From assembly GCA_037044905.1 (NCBI GenBank), contig JBAOKB010000078.1, positions 1-64,000 of the forward strand: 64,000 bases of DNA, in the 5' to 3' direction. This DNA comes from Hortaea werneckii (Eukaryota > Ascomycota > Dothideomycetes > Mycosphaerellales > Teratosphaeriaceae). Below, piece by piece: positions 63,901-64,000 of this stretch. How positions within the stretch are numbered: the stretch's first letter is position 1; each line of letters starts with the position of its first letter. The translations under genes and the position numbers were made by a program. The notes beneath the pieces are model-generated. The model saw nothing but the letters and a program-made list of their open reading frames with translations, searched no databases and was not told where the DNA came from.

Positions 63901-64000
63901 GAATTGCTGGCCGAGGTGGGAATGTAAGAGGTGCAAAGCCACTGCCCAGCACCTGACCCCTAGTCTTCTGGTCTTGTTTGCTCTCGATGCGCTGTAGTAT
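60952..64000 (-). CDS. tsc2: Tuberin (TSC2)-like Rheb GTPase-activating protein (N-terminus off window)
   Basis: The last 1,016 codons of this gene are present; the frame is open to the right edge, so the start lies outside. The N-terminal visible part is a helical repeat array typical of tuberin. Around residues 760-920 of the visible part is the Rap/Rheb-GAP domain, with MVFHVTTMMP, KKRHIGNDHVNIVFN (the Asn of HIGND being the catalytic Asn thumb) and the C-terminal block ending RFYAVQVVTRPDYP. Tuberin with hamartin inhibits TORC1 via Rheb at the vacuole/lysosome. The extreme C-terminus is a glycine run encoded by CCA/ACC trinucleotides (60965-61020) ending RRQK. No intron is needed in the visible part. 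Confidence 0.93.
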   Translation of the reverse strand, partial: YYSASRANKTRRLGVRCWAVALHLLHSHLGQQFLWALHSTLSSEDSASKEGFGEVVGTLLLVKELLKSHEARLPDVNVTLLVLQLKVAARSGDSIVREHIQDVLMQMLSDGKPLKQLRQDAGWQDFLETMELCIADAPRDQPAQALVQGLTPYLPQIETIHQRKIATLFVQAGLPLTPEMSAELCSLWNPSKLGSTWPQVLPSMLDTILHDKSYSKELSSFAEAALMSFMTMEVEDDKASVVTTLSERIDQHETSDDARSAMAGALCRMFEHALVIAAPNDLTSMLFLALCNTLRHSSEVGELLFRVRKDVKGDLYLRVALYEPKFVEISTPLPLDNWFAAFTNIFKDGASNWDAYECVLKRLKILLGNHTMFIGDIDALKGLLGVLRGALETSSYMEPPTHTGLSKSHAAAEIVQSLIAIASYHRHLTKQEVLGLVSVFDATAGSRDYIVSTQCIHALTVCCYELPEVMSSHMDGVINKMSRMVTQRYLAIHVLHFLAGLSRLPDLHRNFNAADYKRIFGVCHSYLQSTRGSHTTLDRSQTPTSGRSSATRMEEALPEYVYALAHHVITFWYMSLQRHDREEVKPYITNCLIYKDADGGETIEDQGLVTLDMMDRIDAEPDATRWVFGDEENFESSASNMPDPFLAIDGQIRESHRLIGLLLVTTRLSLRTGKALVIIRRPSGTAWRLVEKGTAQVTVDSGDAASYIAIWPDDPGGHAYGLINIPKQASALGSDTIISLPQEDGVRRAIEAFDRTSALDSHKAGVIYIGERQTTEGRILRNGSGSPDYREFVKDLGTLQRLKDAKFNTQGLDRAENTDGEYTPVWHNKVTEMVFHVTTMMPTSDDDMSNTGRKKRHIGNDHVNIVFNNSGGMLDYETLYNIFPGQLTYVYIVITPAARTSFVETRTITQQTDKRQRFYAVQVVTRPDYPNVSPAMDERTVSGASLPGFVRNLALNECIISLMWTPRNDSTEYPSSWRSRLLQLRRMGERYGGAGGGGGGGNSSAGGGGGGRRQK

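Overview
The window looks like chromosomal DNA of a filamentous ascomycete (Pezizomycotina; the gene set and the two tandem LPPELR-type F-box-like genes suggest Dothideomycetes, which is inference). Protein-coding genes lie on both strands. Most introns are 50-220 bp with GTAAGT/GTATGT/GTACGT donors and CTAAC-like branch sites. Intergenic DNA is moderately GC-rich. There is no operon structure and no bacterial signal, and I found no rRNA, tRNA or CRISPR.

Layout, left to right. The left edge cuts a Ksp1/Ran1-like Ser/Thr kinase (minus strand). After 3.1 kb without a confident gene comes the methionine-salvage enolase-phosphatase E1 (four exons). Next is a 3.1 kb repeat-bearing gap holding an unusual array of short hairpin modules. 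It lies directly downstream of a large UPF1-like SF1 helicase with an RGG tail, and part of the helicase leader is repeated in that gap. A secreted or membrane-anchored acid-sphingomyelinase-like phosphodiesterase follows. Then come AIM32 and CYC2 (mitochondrial redox proteins), a DHA2-type MFS exporter, a TACO1/YebC mitochondrial translation factor and the giant HEAT-repeat AP-1 accessory protein LAA1/HEATR5.

From 27 to 45 kb: a small orphan gene, a sugar transporter, a 99-bp tandem repeat, dolichyl-diphosphatase CAX4 divergent from an RWD-RBR E3 ligase (ITT1/RNF14), a small secreted protein, an Abp1/CENP-B-type DNA-binding protein without a transposase domain, the P-body protein SCD6, a PEX14-like KPWE protein, two tandem F-box-like paralogues and a small membrane protein. 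From 45 kb to the right edge: CENP-C/Mif2 with an unusually long last intron, tubulin cofactor B, a Myb-like transcription factor, the dynein adaptor HookA, a low-complexity membrane protein, RNase H2 subunit A and a tuberin (TSC2) gene cut by the right edge.

The genes are housekeeping rather than a pathway cluster. The non-ordinary content is in the non-coding DNA: (i) the hairpin-module array at 7.4-7.9 kb and its link to the helicase leader, (ii) a dispersed ~130-bp repeat present three times (19.9, 28.5 and 44.4 kb), (iii) the 99-bp triple tandem repeat at 31.2 kb, and (iv) the 1,057-bp intron just before the last 31 codons of the CENP-C gene.
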